DNA of 64,000 nucleotides from Xanthomonas hydrangeae (GCA_905142475.1 LR990730.1:1550001-1614000), one strand, 5' to 3'. Counted from the stretch's first letter, positions 35,847 through 45,034 are shown. Notes: generated by a model not told the origin, from the sequence alone. Numbers and translations: made by a program.

Positions 35847-36130
35847 CGGCCGGTCTGGACGACCTGGCCGGTTGGCCATGGTGCGGCAGCCTGGTAGCGC
35901 CGCCCCTTGCTAGAGTTGCCAGGTGTCATTGGCGCATTGCGCGCGCTGAGGTGCTGATCGGTCTGAGGATCGATCGGCACCACAGGCGCACCTCGCCAGC
36001 TGGGTCACGCAGGTGGCGTGCTGCTTGCGGCCACTCGCTCCACTTTCACGCTGTCTCGTTCACGATTGCGAGTATGTTCACTCGTTGATTGGTATCTCTT
36101 GCACACTTTCCTGCCCGATCCGAGCCGTCC

Positions 36131-37450
36131 ATGAAAAAACCGCTGCGTTGGTTAGCTGCCCTGACCGCCCTGTTGCTTCCGCTGAGTGCCCTCGCGCAGC
36201 AGCAGGGGCTCACTATCGATATCGTCGGCGGTAGCGCTTCGGCTACGCCGATCGCTGTCATTCCGATGGCTTACCAAGGCTCCGGCACCGCGCCGCAGAC
36301 CGATGTGGCGGCCGTGGTTGGCGCCGATCTTGACCGCTCCGGTCAGTTCCGGACCTTGCCGGCCGCGCAGATCGTCGAAAAGCCGACCCGTGGGACCGAG
36401 GTGCAGTTCCAGACCTGGCGCACGCTCAAGCAGAACTACATCGTGGTCGGCCGCGTGATGGATGCCGGCGAAGGCGCTTACCGCGTCGAGTACGAACTGT
36501 TCGACGTGGCCAAGGGCGAACGCCTGCTTGGCCTGGCGATGACCGCACGCGCCAATGCGATGCGCGATGTCTCGCATCAGATGGCCGATGCGATCTACGA
36601 AAAGATCACCGGCGTGCGTGGCGCGTTCTGGACCCGCATTGCCTATGTCACTGCCAGCGGTAGCGGCGGTTCGATGCGTTTTGCGCTGATGGTGGCCGAT
36701 TCGGATGGCTACAACCCGCAGACCATCGTGCGTTCGGCCGAGCCGTTGCTGTCGCCGAACTGGAGCCCGGACGGCAAGAAGCTGGCCTATGTGAGCTTCG
36801 AGCGCGGCAATTCCTCGATCTATCTGCAGGACATCTCCACCGGTGCGCGTGAACTGGTCTCCAGCTTCCGCGGCATCAATGGTGCGCCCTCGTTCTCGCC
36901 CGATGGCCGTCGCCTTGCGCTTGCGCTGTCGCGCAGCGGCAACCCGGAGATCTATGTGATGGATCTGGGCAGCAAGCAGCTGACCCAGCTGACCAACCAC
37001 TTCGGCATCGACACCGAGCCGACCTGGGCGCCGGATGGCGGCAGCATCTACTTCACCTCCGATCGCGGCGGTCGCCCGCAGATCTATCAGGTGGCTGCAA
37101 GCGGCGGCAGCGCCAACCGCGTGACCTTCCAGGGCAATTACAACGCCACTGCCAGCGTCTCGTTCGACGGCAAGAAGGTCGCCGTGGCGCAGGGCAGCGG
37201 CAATACCTACCGTATCGCCATGATGGATCGCAGCCTGGGTTCGCCCAGCTGGAGCACGATCTCGCCGGGTTCGCTGGACGAATCCCCGAGCTTCGCGCCC
37301 AACGCCAGCATGATTCTGTACGCCGCTCGCGAGGGTGGCCGGGGCGTGCTGTATGCCGTCTCTTCCGACGCTCGGGTCCGCCAGCGTCTGGTCCTGGCCG
37401 ATGGTGATGTAAGAGAACCCGCATGGGGGCCTTACCGAACCGCGCATTAA
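36131..37450 (+). CDS. tolB: Tol-Pal periplasmic beta-propeller TolB
   Basis: This 439-residue protein has a signal peptide ending SALAQ and an N-terminal TolA-binding domain (about residues 24-165). A six-bladed propeller follows, with repeats such as SPNWSPDGKKLAYVSF, APSFSPDGRRLALALS and EPTWAPDGGSIYFTSD. It binds Pal and hands it over when TolA engages. The start is ATG 36131 (MKKPLRWLAAL). The 284-base gap from tolA could hold a separate promoter; I see no defined box. Confidence 0.96.
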   Translation: MKKPLRWLAALTALLLPLSALAQQQGLTIDIVGGSASATPIAVIPMAYQGSGTAPQTDVAAVVGADLDRSGQFRTLPAAQIVEKPTRGTEVQFQTWRTLKQNYIVVGRVMDAGEGAYRVEYELFDVAKGERLLGLAMTARANAMRDVSHQMADAIYEKITGVRGAFWTRIAYVTASGSGGSMRFALMVADSDGYNPQTIVRSAEPLLSPNWSPDGKKLAYVSFERGNSSIYLQDISTGARELVSSFRGINGAPSFSPDGRRLALALSRSGNPEIYVMDLGSKQLTQLTNHFGIDTEPTWAPDGGSIYFTSDRGGRPQIYQVAASGGSANRVTFQGNYNATASVSFDGKKVAVAQGSGNTYRIAMMDRSLGSPSWSTISPGSLDESPSFAPNASMILYAAREGGRGVLYAVSSDARVRQRLVLADGDVREPAWGPYRTAH

Positions 37451-37506
37451 TGTTAATATTTCGCTGCGTTAAACCCCATTGGCCCAGGAGCCACCATAGG
37501 TATCCC

Positions 37507-38025
37507 ATGAACAAGTCCACCCGCGTCTTGCTTGTCTCCCTGCTGTCCGTTGCCGTGCTGGCTGGTTGCTCGAAAAAGGTGAAGGAAACTCCGCCTGCTC
37601 CGACCGACACCACCACCGGTTCCTCCGTTCCCACCGGCCCGGCAACCTCAGGCCTGTACGGCCCGGGCGACCTGGATACCGATGCCTGCCTGCGCCAGCG
37701 CGTTGTCTACTTCGATCTGGATCAGGACTCCCTGAAGCCGGAGTTCCAGGCCATCATGGCTTGCCACGCCAAGTACCTGCGTGACCGTCCTTCCTCGCGC
37801 ATCACCCTGCAGGGTAATGCCGACGAGCGCGGCTCGCGTGAGTACAACATGGGCCTGGGCGAGCGTCGCGGCAATGCCGTGTCGTCGTCGCTGCAGGCTG
37901 CTGGCGGTTCCGCCAGCCAGCTGACCGTCGTCAGCTACGGTGAAGAGCGTCCGGTCTGCACCGAAACCAGCGAAAGCTGCTGGTCGCAGAACCGTCGCGT
38001 CGAAATCGTGTACACGGCTCAGTAA
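37507..38025 (+). CDS. pal: Peptidoglycan-associated lipoprotein Pal
   Basis: This 172-residue outer-membrane lipoprotein has a lipobox at LSVAVLAGC, so Cys is lipidated at about residue 21. A linker follows, then an OmpA-like peptidoglycan-binding domain (about 60-172) containing VYFDLDQDSLKP, LQGNADERGSREYNMGLGE and NRRVEIVY. It anchors the outer membrane to the wall and partners TolB. The domain contains two further Cys pairs (ACLR, ACHA; VCTE, SCWS), more than in the E. coli protein. Confidence 0.96.
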   Translation: MNKSTRVLLVSLLSVAVLAGCSKKVKETPPAPTDTTTGSSVPTGPATSGLYGPGDLDTDACLRQRVVYFDLDQDSLKPEFQAIMACHAKYLRDRPSSRITLQGNADERGSREYNMGLGERRGNAVSSSLQAAGGSASQLTVVSYGEERPVCTETSESCWSQNRRVEIVYTAQ

Positions 38026-38031
38026 GAAGCG

Positions 38032-38850
38032 ATGCGCTTTCGAGTGACATCTCTGTTCGTCGCGGCGGCCCTTGTGGTCGCCGCGCCGGCTTACGCGCAG
38101 CGAGCCAGTCTCGCTGATCGTGTTGCCGTTCTCGAGCAGCAGCAGGCCAACAGTCAGGCCAACAACGATCTTCTCAATCAGCTACAGCAGGCGCGTTCTG
38201 ACCTGCAGGGATTGCGGGCGACGGTGGAACAGCTGCAGCACGACAACGAACAACTCAAGCAACAGTCCAAGGACCAGTATCTGGATCTGGACGGGCGTCT
38301 GAATCGGTTGGAAGGTGCAGGTGGCGCAACGCCGCCATTGCCACCGGCTACCGGCAGCGTCACCCCAGCCCCGGCTCCGGCCGCGCGGTCTGCAGCGGCG
38401 GCAACTTCCGAGAAGCCGCCCAGTGTGCATGGCGACTCCGGCACGCTGACCGTCAGTAACGAAGAACGCACGGCGTACAACGTGGCGTTCGATGCGTTGA
38501 AGAACGGCAAGTACGACGATGCGTCGCAACTGTTCCTCAGCTTTCTGGAGCTCTATCCGAACGGCGTTTACACCCCCAATGCGTTGTATTGGCTGGGCGA
38601 AAGCTATTACGCCACCCGAAATTTTCAGCTGGCCGAGGCGCAGTTTCGCGATCTCGTCGGCCGCTATCCCACGCATGACAAGGCCGCTGGCGGCTTGTTG
38701 AAGCTCGGCCTGTCGCAGTATGGCGAAGGCAAGAACGACGAAGCCCAGCAGACCTTGCAGCAAGTTGTCTCGCAGTATCCCGGCTCCGATGCGGCGCGTG
38801 TCGCCCAGGAACGCCTGCAGTCCATCCGTCTCGGCCAGCAACTGCGCTGA
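38032..38850 (+). CDS. cpoB: Cell division coordinator CpoB (YbgF)
   Basis: This 272-residue periplasmic protein follows pal after 6 bases. A signal peptide ends AYAQ. The N-terminal coiled coil (about residues 30-90, Gln/Leu rich) trimerises. A Pro/Ala linker leads to TPR repeats (about 145-272) with YNVAFDALKNGKYDDASQLF and PNALYWLGESYYATRNFQLA. The family links TolA with peptidoglycan synthesis during division. Confidence 0.94.
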   Translation: MRFRVTSLFVAAALVVAAPAYAQRASLADRVAVLEQQQANSQANNDLLNQLQQARSDLQGLRATVEQLQHDNEQLKQQSKDQYLDLDGRLNRLEGAGGATPPLPPATGSVTPAPAPAARSAAAATSEKPPSVHGDSGTLTVSNEERTAYNVAFDALKNGKYDDASQLFLSFLELYPNGVYTPNALYWLGESYYATRNFQLAEAQFRDLVGRYPTHDKAAGGLLKLGLSQYGEGKNDEAQQTLQQVVSQYPGSDAARVAQERLQSIRLGQQLR

Positions 38851-38892
38851 GCCCGCGCGTCGGTGCCTTCGGGCGCGGCGCATACTTTGCCT

Positions 38893-39576
38893 ATGAACGC
38901 CGCCGCCGTCCCCAGCGAGATCGTCCAATCGCCATTGCCGCGATTGAAGATCACCGAAATCTTTTTGTCGTTGCAAGGCGAGGCCGAGGCTGCCGGTTGG
39001 CCGACCGTATTCGTGCGCCTGACCGGCTGCCCGCTGCGCTGCCACTACTGCGACACCGCTTACGCCTTCCATGGCGGTGAGTGGCACGATATCGATGCGA
39101 TCGTCGCCGAGGTTTCCAGCCACGGCGTGCGCCACGTCTGCGTGACCGGCGGCGAGCCGTTGGCGCAGAAGCGCTGCCTGGTGCTGCTGCAGAAACTGTG
39201 CGACGCCGGCCTTGATGTCTCGCTGGAGACCTCTGGTGCACTGGATGTATCCGCAGTCGATCCACGCGTCTCGCGCGTGGTGGACATCAAGACGCCCGCC
39301 TCCGGCGAAGAACAGCGCAACCGCTGGGACAACTTGCCATTACTGACCGCGCGCGACCAGATCAAATTCGTGATCTGCAGCCGCGCCGATTACGAATGGT
39401 CGCGCGAGATTGTCGCCGCGCATGCGCTGGACCGTCGCTGTACGGTGTGGTTTTCGCCCAGCAAAAGCGAAGTGACGCCTCGGCAGCTGGCAGACTGGAT
39501 CGTTGCCGATCGTCTGCCAGTGCGGTTCCAGATGCAGTTGCACAAGTTGCTGTGGAACGACGAACCAGGGCGCTGA
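38893..39576 (+). CDS. queE: 7-carboxy-7-deazaguanine synthase QueE
   Basis: This 227-residue radical SAM enzyme of queuosine synthesis makes 7-carboxy-7-deazaguanine from 6-carboxytetrahydropterin. The cluster motif is CPLRCHYCDTAYAF (CxxxCxxC), preceded by KITEIFLSLQGEAEAAGWPT and followed by VCVTGGEPLAQ. The ATG at 38893 is 42 bases after cpoB, so it may ride on the tol operon transcript. queC lies 1.4 kb downstream on the opposite strand. Confidence 0.94.
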   Translation: MNAAAVPSEIVQSPLPRLKITEIFLSLQGEAEAAGWPTVFVRLTGCPLRCHYCDTAYAFHGGEWHDIDAIVAEVSSHGVRHVCVTGGEPLAQKRCLVLLQKLCDAGLDVSLETSGALDVSAVDPRVSRVVDIKTPASGEEQRNRWDNLPLLTARDQIKFVICSRADYEWSREIVAAHALDRRCTVWFSPSKSEVTPRQLADWIVADRLPVRFQMQLHKLLWNDEPGR

Positions 39577-39623
39577 AGCCCGGTTGTCAGGCGCCGCTTG
39601 CCAAGACGCAATCGCCCGCGTTT

Positions 39624-40490
39624 TTACGCCGCGATCTGGTTCAACTCGTCGACGGCATCGGCCGGAAGTTTCAGCTCTGCTGCAAATAGATTCGCGCGCA
39701 GATGCGCCACCGACGACGTCCCCGGGATCAGCAGGATGTTGGGTGAGCGCTGCAGCAGCCATGCCAGTGCCACCTGCATCGGGGTTGCGGCCAGGCGCTC
39801 GGCAACAGCGGCAAGCGTGGACGATTGCAACGGCGAGAAGCCGCCAAGCGGGAAGAACGGCACGTAAGCGATGCCGTCGCGTGCGAGCGCGTCGATAATT
39901 TCATCGTCGTGTCGATGCGCGATGTTGTACATGTTCTGGACACAGACGATGTCGGTGATGGCGCGCGCCTCGGCCACTTGCGTTGCAGTGACGTTGCTGA
40001 TGCCGATATGCCGCACCAGGCCATCGCGCTGCAGTTTGACCAAGGTCTCCAACTGCTCGGCAATGGAGCCTTCTGCCGGCTCCTGGGCCTTGAACATCAC
40101 GCGCAGGTTGACCACGTCCAGCGCGTTCAGGCCCAGGTTGCGCAAGTTGTCGTGCACGGCCTTGACCAGCTCCTGCGATGAATAAGCCGGCAGCCACGCT
40201 CCATCCGTGCCACGCGCTCCACCGATCTTGGTGACGATGGTCAGATCGTGCGGATACGGATGCAGTGCTTCGCGGATCAGCTGATTGGTGATGTGCGGCC
40301 CGTAGAAATCGCTGGTATCGATATGGTTGACGCCCAGCGCAATGGCTTCGCGCAGCACCGCCAACGCCGCATCGCGATCCTTGGGCGGGCCGAACACGCC
40401 AGGGCCGGCAAGCTGCATTGCGCCGTAGCCGACGCGGGTGACCTGACGGTCACCCAGGAGAAACGTTCCGGCTTTGTCGATGTTGGTCAT
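39624..40490 (-). CDS. Aldo/keto reductase
   Basis: This 288-residue NADPH-dependent oxidoreductase has a TIM-barrel fold. VGYGAMQLAG is near residues 18-27 and NHIDTSDFYGPHITNQLIREAL holds the catalytic Asp and Tyr. Lys is in LTIVTKIGG, His may be replaced in the VVNLRVMFK strand, and the cofactor segment is LLIPGTSSVAHLRANL. The ATG at 40490 (MTNIDKAGTF) was chosen because the barrel begins shortly after. Substrate unknown. The typical HxD strand (LDLxxxH) reads LDVVNLRV, so the usual general-acid His seems absent. Confidence 0.88.
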   Translation of the reverse strand: MTNIDKAGTFLLGDRQVTRVGYGAMQLAGPGVFGPPKDRDAALAVLREAIALGVNHIDTSDFYGPHITNQLIREALHPYPHDLTIVTKIGGARGTDGAWLPAYSSQELVKAVHDNLRNLGLNALDVVNLRVMFKAQEPAEGSIAEQLETLVKLQRDGLVRHIGISNVTATQVAEARAITDIVCVQNMYNIAHRHDDEIIDALARDGIAYVPFFPLGGFSPLQSSTLAAVAERLAATPMQVALAWLLQRSPNILLIPGTSSVAHLRANLFAAELKLPADAVDELNQIAA

Positions 40491-40831
40491 GGCGTTGCGC
40501 TCGCGTGTCGTTGAGCCAGCAACGATAGGAAACGTGGTGCGGCTTGTGAATTCGCGTTTGATGTGGCCCTGGCTGATCGCTGCCGAGGCCTGCACTGCAT
40601 GGGCGCAGGGGCGTCGGATGAGATATTCGTATGACCGGACTTGTCGGTGTTTCAGGTTTTGATGGCTTGAAGGACCTTGTCTGCGGCTTGAATGGCGACA
40701 AACCATGAGTTCGCCTGTTGATCCTCGCGCGGATGCCCGATGCATGCGGCCGGCGCTAGACACGGAACCGGTTTAGTTTTCCGGAGGCACAAAAAAAGCG
40801 CCTTAGGCGCTCTTCAAGTGACTGATTTGAT
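40491..40831. other. Spacer between aldo/keto reductase gene and tRNA-Lys
   Basis: There are 341 bases without a supported gene. The region contains the presumed reductase promoter, and at 40790-40812 the terminator of the tRNA-Lys transcript. Nothing else is recognised. Confidence 0.6.
40790..40812 (-). terminator. Rho-independent terminator of tRNA-Lys
   Basis: On the minus strand GAGCGCCTAAGGCGC forms a tight hairpin followed by a run of seven T. It lies about 20 bases past the tRNA 3' end. This is the clearest intrinsic terminator in the window. Confidence 0.85.
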
Positions 40832-40907
40832 TGGTGGGCCGTGATGGATTCGAACCATCGACCAAAAGATTAAAAGTCTTCTGCTCTACCGACTGAGCTA
40901 ACGGCCC
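40832..40907 (-). tRNA. tRNA-Lys (anticodon TTT)
   Basis: The 76-nt minus-strand gene reads from GGGCCGTTAGCTCAG and ends in encoded CCA. The acceptor stem GGGCCGT pairs with ACGGCCC. The D arm is GCTCAGTCGGTAGAGC, the anticodon stem-loop AGACTTTTAATCT has TTT as anticodon, and the T arm contains GGTTCGAATCC. All invariant positions fit. It stands alone between the aldo/keto reductase gene and queC. No integrase or duplicated 3' end is visible beside it. Confidence 0.97.
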
Positions 40908-40954
40908 ACTGTCCCGGCAGTGCGCCGGGGTGCGCATTCTACCCTACACCGGCG

Positions 40955-41629
40955 TCAAGACGAAATGGCGTAGTGGGTGGGGTCGGGGAGGCCGGCGTCG
41001 GCGAAGCCGGCGGCGCGCAGGCGGCAGGCGTCGCAATGGCCGCAGGCGCGTCCGTCGGCGTCGGCGCGGTAGCAGGAGACGGTGAGGCCGAAGTCCACGC
41101 CCAGGCGCACGCCTTCGCGGACGATATCGGCCTTGCTGAGGAACTGCAGCGGCGCATGCACGCGCAGGCCGGCGCCTTCCACGCCCGCCTTGGTGGCCAG
41201 ATTTGCCAGCACTTCGAAGGCGCGGACGAACTCGGGCCGGCAGTCGGGATAGCCCGAATAGTCCACCGCGTTGACGCCGCAGAACAGGTCGTTGGCGCCG
41301 ATCACCTCGGCCCAGCCCAACGCGAGCGACAGCATGATGGTGTTGCGCGCAGGCACATAGGTAACCGGAATGCCGTCGCCGCCGGCATCGGGCACGTCGA
41401 TGTCGGCGGTGAGCGCCGAGCCGCCGATGCTGCGCAGGTCCACGTCGACCACCTTGTGGGCGATGACGCCTTGCGCGGTGGCCACACGTGCGGCCGCGTC
41501 CAGTTCGGAGGTGTGGCGCTGGCCGTAGCGCACGCTTAGGGCGTGCACGGCAAAGCCCTGTTCCTGCGCGAGCGCGACGACGGCGGCGGAATCCATGCCA
41601 CCGGACAACAGAACTACGGCTTTTTTCAT
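40955..41629 (-). CDS. queC: 7-cyano-7-deazaguanine synthase QueC
   Basis: This 224-residue enzyme makes preQ0 from 7-carboxy-7-deazaguanine, the step after QueE. The PP-loop ATP site is [11 protein letters not shown] at the N-terminus. [13 protein letters not shown] and [17 protein letters not shown] are family blocks. A C-terminal zinc site has [19 protein letters not shown]. Length is normal. The start is ATG 41629 ([10 protein letters not shown]). Confidence 0.96.
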   Translation of the reverse strand: MKKAVVLLSGGMDSAAVVALAQEQGFAVHALSVRYGQRHTSELDAAARVATAQGVIAHKVVDVDLRSIGGSALTADIDVPDAGGDGIPVTYVPARNTIMLSLALGWAEVIGANDLFCGVNAVDYSGYPDCRPEFVRAFEVLANLATKAGVEGAGLRVHAPLQFLSKADIVREGVRLGVDFGLTVSCYRADADGRACGHCDACRLRAAGFADAGLPDPTHYAISS

Positions 41630-41928
41630 GACGGATCAGGCTGTAACAATGGAAGCGGAGAGGCTAGCAGGGTCGGCGTTGCACGGCGACAGCGCGCCAT
41701 TGCCGCATGGTCCTGCCAAGGAGTTCCGGCATCCGGTCGAGGCCTGGGGTTTGAATGTCCTGAGCGCCTTTTTTATTGACGCTATGCCGCTGAAAGAGAC
41801 ACTGCATGGATTCCTGGATTCCACATCGCCACACGGCCCATCCAGTCAACGTTGCAGTGGCGGCCGCATGATTCTTTGTTCACGGTTAGCGGTTTATTGT
41901 GCGGGTCGAATCCGGAGTCCATGACGTG
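41630..41928. other. Divergent promoter region queC / histidine kinase
   Basis: There are 299 bases without a supported gene. Promoters for queC and the kinase should lie here. I recognise no operator or repeat. Confidence 0.5.
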
Positions 41929-42936
41929 ATGGCCGACCAGCAGGAAGACGCCGCGAAGTCGCGTATCTACAAGGCGCTGTTACAAGCGACTCCGGACCTT
42001 CTGTACGTGTTCGATATCCAGCATCGTTTTATCTACGCCAACGAGGCATTGTTGACGATGTGGGGGATGCGCTGGGAAGAGGCGCACCTCAAGACCTGCC
42101 TTGAAATTGGCTACGAGCCCTGGCATGCCGCGATGCACGATACCGAAATCGAGCAGGTGAAGGCGACCGGCCAGCCGCTGCGAGGCGAGGTGCCGTTTCC
42201 GCATACCACCAAGGGCCTGCGTGTGTACGAGTACATCTTTACACCGGTCTTCGGGCCTGATGGCGAGGTGGAGGCGATCGCTGGCGCCACGCGTGACATC
42301 ACCGAACACAAGCAGCATGAGCAGCACCTGCAGTTGTTGATCAACGAGCTCAATCATCGCGTCAACAATTCGCTGATCATGGTGCAGTCGCTGGCTCGCC
42401 AGTCGTTCAATAACGCGACCAGCCTTGCGGATGCGCAAGAAAAGATCGATGCGCGTCTGCTGGCGCTCTCCAGAGCCCATGACACGCTTACCCGCGAGAA
42501 CTGGGTCAGTGCCGATATCCTCGAGCTGACCCGCGATGCTGCCGCACTGTATGAATCGCACGATGGCGTGCGCTTCGCGCTGCAGGGCCAATCATGTCGG
42601 CTCGATCCTCGGCGGGCGTTGGCACTATCGATGGCGCTGCATGAGTTGTGTACCAACGCGCTCAAGCACGGCGCCCTGTCTGTTCCGGAAGGCAGCGTGC
42701 TGATCGCGTGGGAACGCAGAATGCAGGATGCAGATGCGCAGCTCGAACTGGTCTGGCAGGAGCGCGGCGGGCCGGCCGTCCGCCCACCAACGCGAAAAGG
42801 CTTCGGCTCCCGATTGCTGGAGCGTGGTTTGAAGCACGACCTCAAGGGCGATGTCGAACTCGTTTTCGACCCTGCGGGCGTTTCGTTCCGTGTCTGCATG
42901 CCGCTGCCGGCCGAGCTGGTCGAGGCGCACACGTGA
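41929..42936 (+). CDS. PAS-containing HWE-type sensor histidine kinase
   Basis: This 335-residue soluble kinase has no membrane segment. The PAS domain (about residues 12-135) contains ATPDLLYVFDIQHRFIYANE and ends GATRDITEHK. The phosphoacceptor helix is ELNHRVNNSLIMVQSLA. The ATPase part has HELCTNALKHGALS and the HWE-specific LVWQERGGP, then GFGSRLLERGL. It probably senses a cytoplasmic signal (light, redox or small ligand) through PAS. The ATG at 41929 (MADQQEDAAK) was preferred to a GTG at 41899. Its stop overlaps the start of the receiver gene (GTGA), so the two are coupled. Confidence 0.88.
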   Translation: MADQQEDAAKSRIYKALLQATPDLLYVFDIQHRFIYANEALLTMWGMRWEEAHLKTCLEIGYEPWHAAMHDTEIEQVKATGQPLRGEVPFPHTTKGLRVYEYIFTPVFGPDGEVEAIAGATRDITEHKQHEQHLQLLINELNHRVNNSLIMVQSLARQSFNNATSLADAQEKIDARLLALSRAHDTLTRENWVSADILELTRDAAALYESHDGVRFALQGQSCRLDPRRALALSMALHELCTNALKHGALSVPEGSVLIAWERRMQDADAQLELVWQERGGPAVRPPTRKGFGSRLLERGLKHDLKGDVELVFDPAGVSFRVCMPLPAELVEAHT

Positions 42937-43292
42937 CCGGGCGCGTCTTGGTGGTCGAAGACGAATCCGTGGTTGCCATGCTGCTGGAAGACTGCTTGAT
43001 CGAACTGGGATACGAGATCGCGGCGACGGTGGGAGACGTGGATGCGGGGCTTGAGGAGGTGCAGAAGGGGAATCTTGATCTGGCGTTGCTGGACGTCAAT
43101 CTTGGCGGCAGCTATTCCTTTCCGATCGCCGAGGAACTGGATGCCCGCGGAGTGCCGTATATTTTCGTGACTGGTTATTCTGTGGGTGGCATCCCCGAGA
43201 AATTCCAGCATCGGCACGGTTTGCAGAAGCCCTTCCACTTGCGTGATCTGCAGGCCGCATTGGCGCTGCTGCAGCAGACAAGCGCCGGCTAG
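42933..43292 (+). CDS. Single-domain response regulator (receiver only)
   Basis: This 119-residue CheY-like protein has no output domain. VLVVEDESVVAML carries the acidic pocket, LALLDVNLGG the phosphoacceptor Asp (about residue 53), FVTGYS the Thr and LQKPF the Lys. The start is a GTG overlapping the kinase stop in GTGA, the only start that fits the receiver N-terminus. Cognate partner of the upstream HWE kinase. With no DNA-binding domain, it must act through protein contacts or pass phosphate on. Confidence 0.88.
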   Translation: MTGRVLVVEDESVVAMLLEDCLIELGYEIAATVGDVDAGLEEVQKGNLDLALLDVNLGGSYSFPIAEELDARGVPYIFVTGYSVGGIPEKFQHRHGLQKPFHLRDLQAALALLQQTSAG

Positions 43293-43373
43293 TCCGCGCT
43301 TTTGAAAATTGCCGAGGTCAGCCAAAGCGAGTGAACAACGCTTTGCCGGATCGAGGCATCGTGCGGATGCACG

Positions 43374-44291
43374 CTACGGCAAAAGGGACTGCCTGCCGCC
43401 AAGCATACTGGCAGCCGCCGCCTTACTCAGCGCCTGGCTGAGATGGTGCAAGGCGCTTGAGCGCACTGCCGCGCGTTGCCAGTACAGCGGCACATCGAGC
43501 CAGCGCGTGGGATCGATGATGACCACCTGCTTGTCCCGGACTGCCGGAACGACCATCGAGTCCGGGGCCAGACACCATCCAAGTCCACGCGCGGCAGCTT
43601 CGACGAAGCCGGTGGAGGTGGGGAGATAGTGCACCGGTGGCGCCACCTGCGCGCGCGTGATGCGGCGGACGAAGCGGGCTTGCAGCGTGTCTTTTCGGTT
43701 GAAGACCAGCATCGGCGCACGCGTCAGCGCCGTAGCGTTGAAACCCTGCGCGAAATACCTTGCAACGAAGGCGGCCGATGCGATGGCGTGGTAACGCATC
43801 ACACCCAATGCGTCGACATTGCAGCCTTGCAGCGGCTTGCGCTCCGAGGTGACGGCGCCAAGCACGGTGCCGGCACGCAACAATTCCAGGGTGTGGTCCT
43901 GGTCGTCCACATGGACGTCGAAGAGAAACCCATGCGTTTGATGCAAGGACGCCAGTGCAGCCAGGAACCAGGTCTGCAGTGAATCGTCGTTGACGGCGAT
44001 GGCAATGGTGCGTGGATGTCCAGCTGCGCCGTCGCCGGGCAGGAAGTCGGCCATTGCCTCGGCTTCGAGTACCTGCATCGGTCTTGCCCGACGTAACAGG
44101 CGTTCACCCGCCGGGGTGGGGCGGCAGGGTGCTTTTCGTATCGCCAGTACCTGGCCAAGCCGGTCTTCGAGTGCCTTGATGCGCTGCGAGATGGCCGAGG
44201 GAGTGACCGACAGCCGATACGCAGCTGCATCGAAGCTGCCTTCTTCCAGAACGGCTGCGAACGCCGCCAGCTGTGGATGCAGCAGATCCAT
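43374..44291 (-). CDS. argP: LysR-type regulator, ArgP/LysG-like
   Basis: This 305-residue regulator starts MDLLHPQLAAFAAVLEEGSF. It has an N-terminal winged helix (SFDAAAYRLSVTPSAISQRI is the recognition region) and a LysR substrate domain. It is divergent from an ArgO/LysE exporter gene, the conserved argP-argO (lysG-lysE) arrangement in which excess Lys or Arg activates the exporter. The 106-base gap contains a palindrome of LysR type at 44309-44321. Confidence 0.88.
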   Translation of the reverse strand: MDLLHPQLAAFAAVLEEGSFDAAAYRLSVTPSAISQRIKALEDRLGQVLAIRKAPCRPTPAGERLLRRARPMQVLEAEAMADFLPGDGAAGHPRTIAIAVNDDSLQTWFLAALASLHQTHGFLFDVHVDDQDHTLELLRAGTVLGAVTSERKPLQGCNVDALGVMRYHAIASAAFVARYFAQGFNATALTRAPMLVFNRKDTLQARFVRRITRAQVAPPVHYLPTSTGFVEAAARGLGWCLAPDSMVVPAVRDKQVVIIDPTRWLDVPLYWQRAAVRSSALHHLSQALSKAAAASMLGGRQSLLP

Positions 44292-44308
44292 GGCATCTCC
44301 TTGCTGGA

Positions 44309-44321
44309 TTAGAATTTCTAA
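44309..44321. promoter_or_regulatory. LysR-type box TTAGAATTTCTAA between argP and argO
   Basis: A perfect 13-nt palindrome of the T-N11-A form sits 18 bases from the argP start and 77 bases from argO. Known LysR-family regulators bind such sites. The surrounding DNA is AT-rich compared with the window, as expected for a promoter. Confidence 0.6.
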
Positions 44322-44397
44322 CTAGCCTACAGAATATTTAGTTTTCCTGAATCGCTCGCTGCGGTCACGATGCAGGCCTGGTTCTCGGAAGATGCAT

Positions 44398-45024
44398 ATG
44401 TTCGTTCAGGCAGCAGCGGCCGGCTTGATCGCTGGCGCAGGTCTCATCATTGCGATCGGGGCACAAAATGCGTTCGTGTTGCGGCAGGGGCTCAAGCGCC
44501 AGCATGTGGACCTGATCGTGCTGATCTGCGCAGCCGGCGATATCGCGCTGATCATGCTGGGCGTTGCCGGGATCGGTGCGTTGGTGAAGCAGTGGCCGGG
44601 CGTGCTGCAAGTTCTTCGCTATGCCGGCGCTGCGTTCCTGGCGGCGTACGGAATCCTGGCTGCACGCAGGGCCTGGCACGGCAAGGGAGCACTGGCACCG
44701 GCAGCAAGCGACGCGCAGCCTTGGCAGCGCGCGATGCTCACCTGCCTGGCATTCACGTTTCTCAATCCACACGTCTATCTCGACACGATGGTGCTGCTGG
44801 GCAGCGTGTCTGCGCGCTATCCAGGCCAGCTGCGCTGGGCGTTTGCGTCGGGTGCGTGCCTTGCCAGTGTTACCTGGTTCTCCAGCCTGGGATATGGTGC
44901 GCGTTTGCTGCAGCCGGCCTTTCGTGATCCGCGCGCATGGCGCGTCCTGGACGCATCGATCGCGGTGTTCATGCTGGTGCTGTGCGCCTTGTTGCTGCTG
45001 CCATCGCATGCTGCGCTACTCTGA
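44398..45024 (+). CDS. argO: LysE/ArgO-family amino acid exporter
   Basis: This 208-residue inner-membrane protein has about six membrane segments. LIAGAGLIIAIGAQNAFVLR is the family N-terminal motif and CLAFTFLNPHVYLDTMVLLG is the second conserved block. It exports Lys and/or Arg when intracellular levels rise. The ATG at 44398 was chosen over 44392 because CGGAAG is correctly spaced only for the former. Regulated by the divergent ArgP homologue. Confidence 0.93.
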   Translation: MFVQAAAAGLIAGAGLIIAIGAQNAFVLRQGLKRQHVDLIVLICAAGDIALIMLGVAGIGALVKQWPGVLQVLRYAGAAFLAAYGILAARRAWHGKGALAPAASDAQPWQRAMLTCLAFTFLNPHVYLDTMVLLGSVSARYPGQLRWAFASGACLASVTWFSSLGYGARLLQPAFRDPRAWRVLDASIAVFMLVLCALLLLPSHAALL

Positions 45025-45034
45025 CGCCCCCACT

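Noticed and set aside
40832..40907. tRNA-Lys as an attachment site for an integrated element
   Set aside because: No integrase, no duplicated tRNA 3' end and only ordinary genes on both sides.
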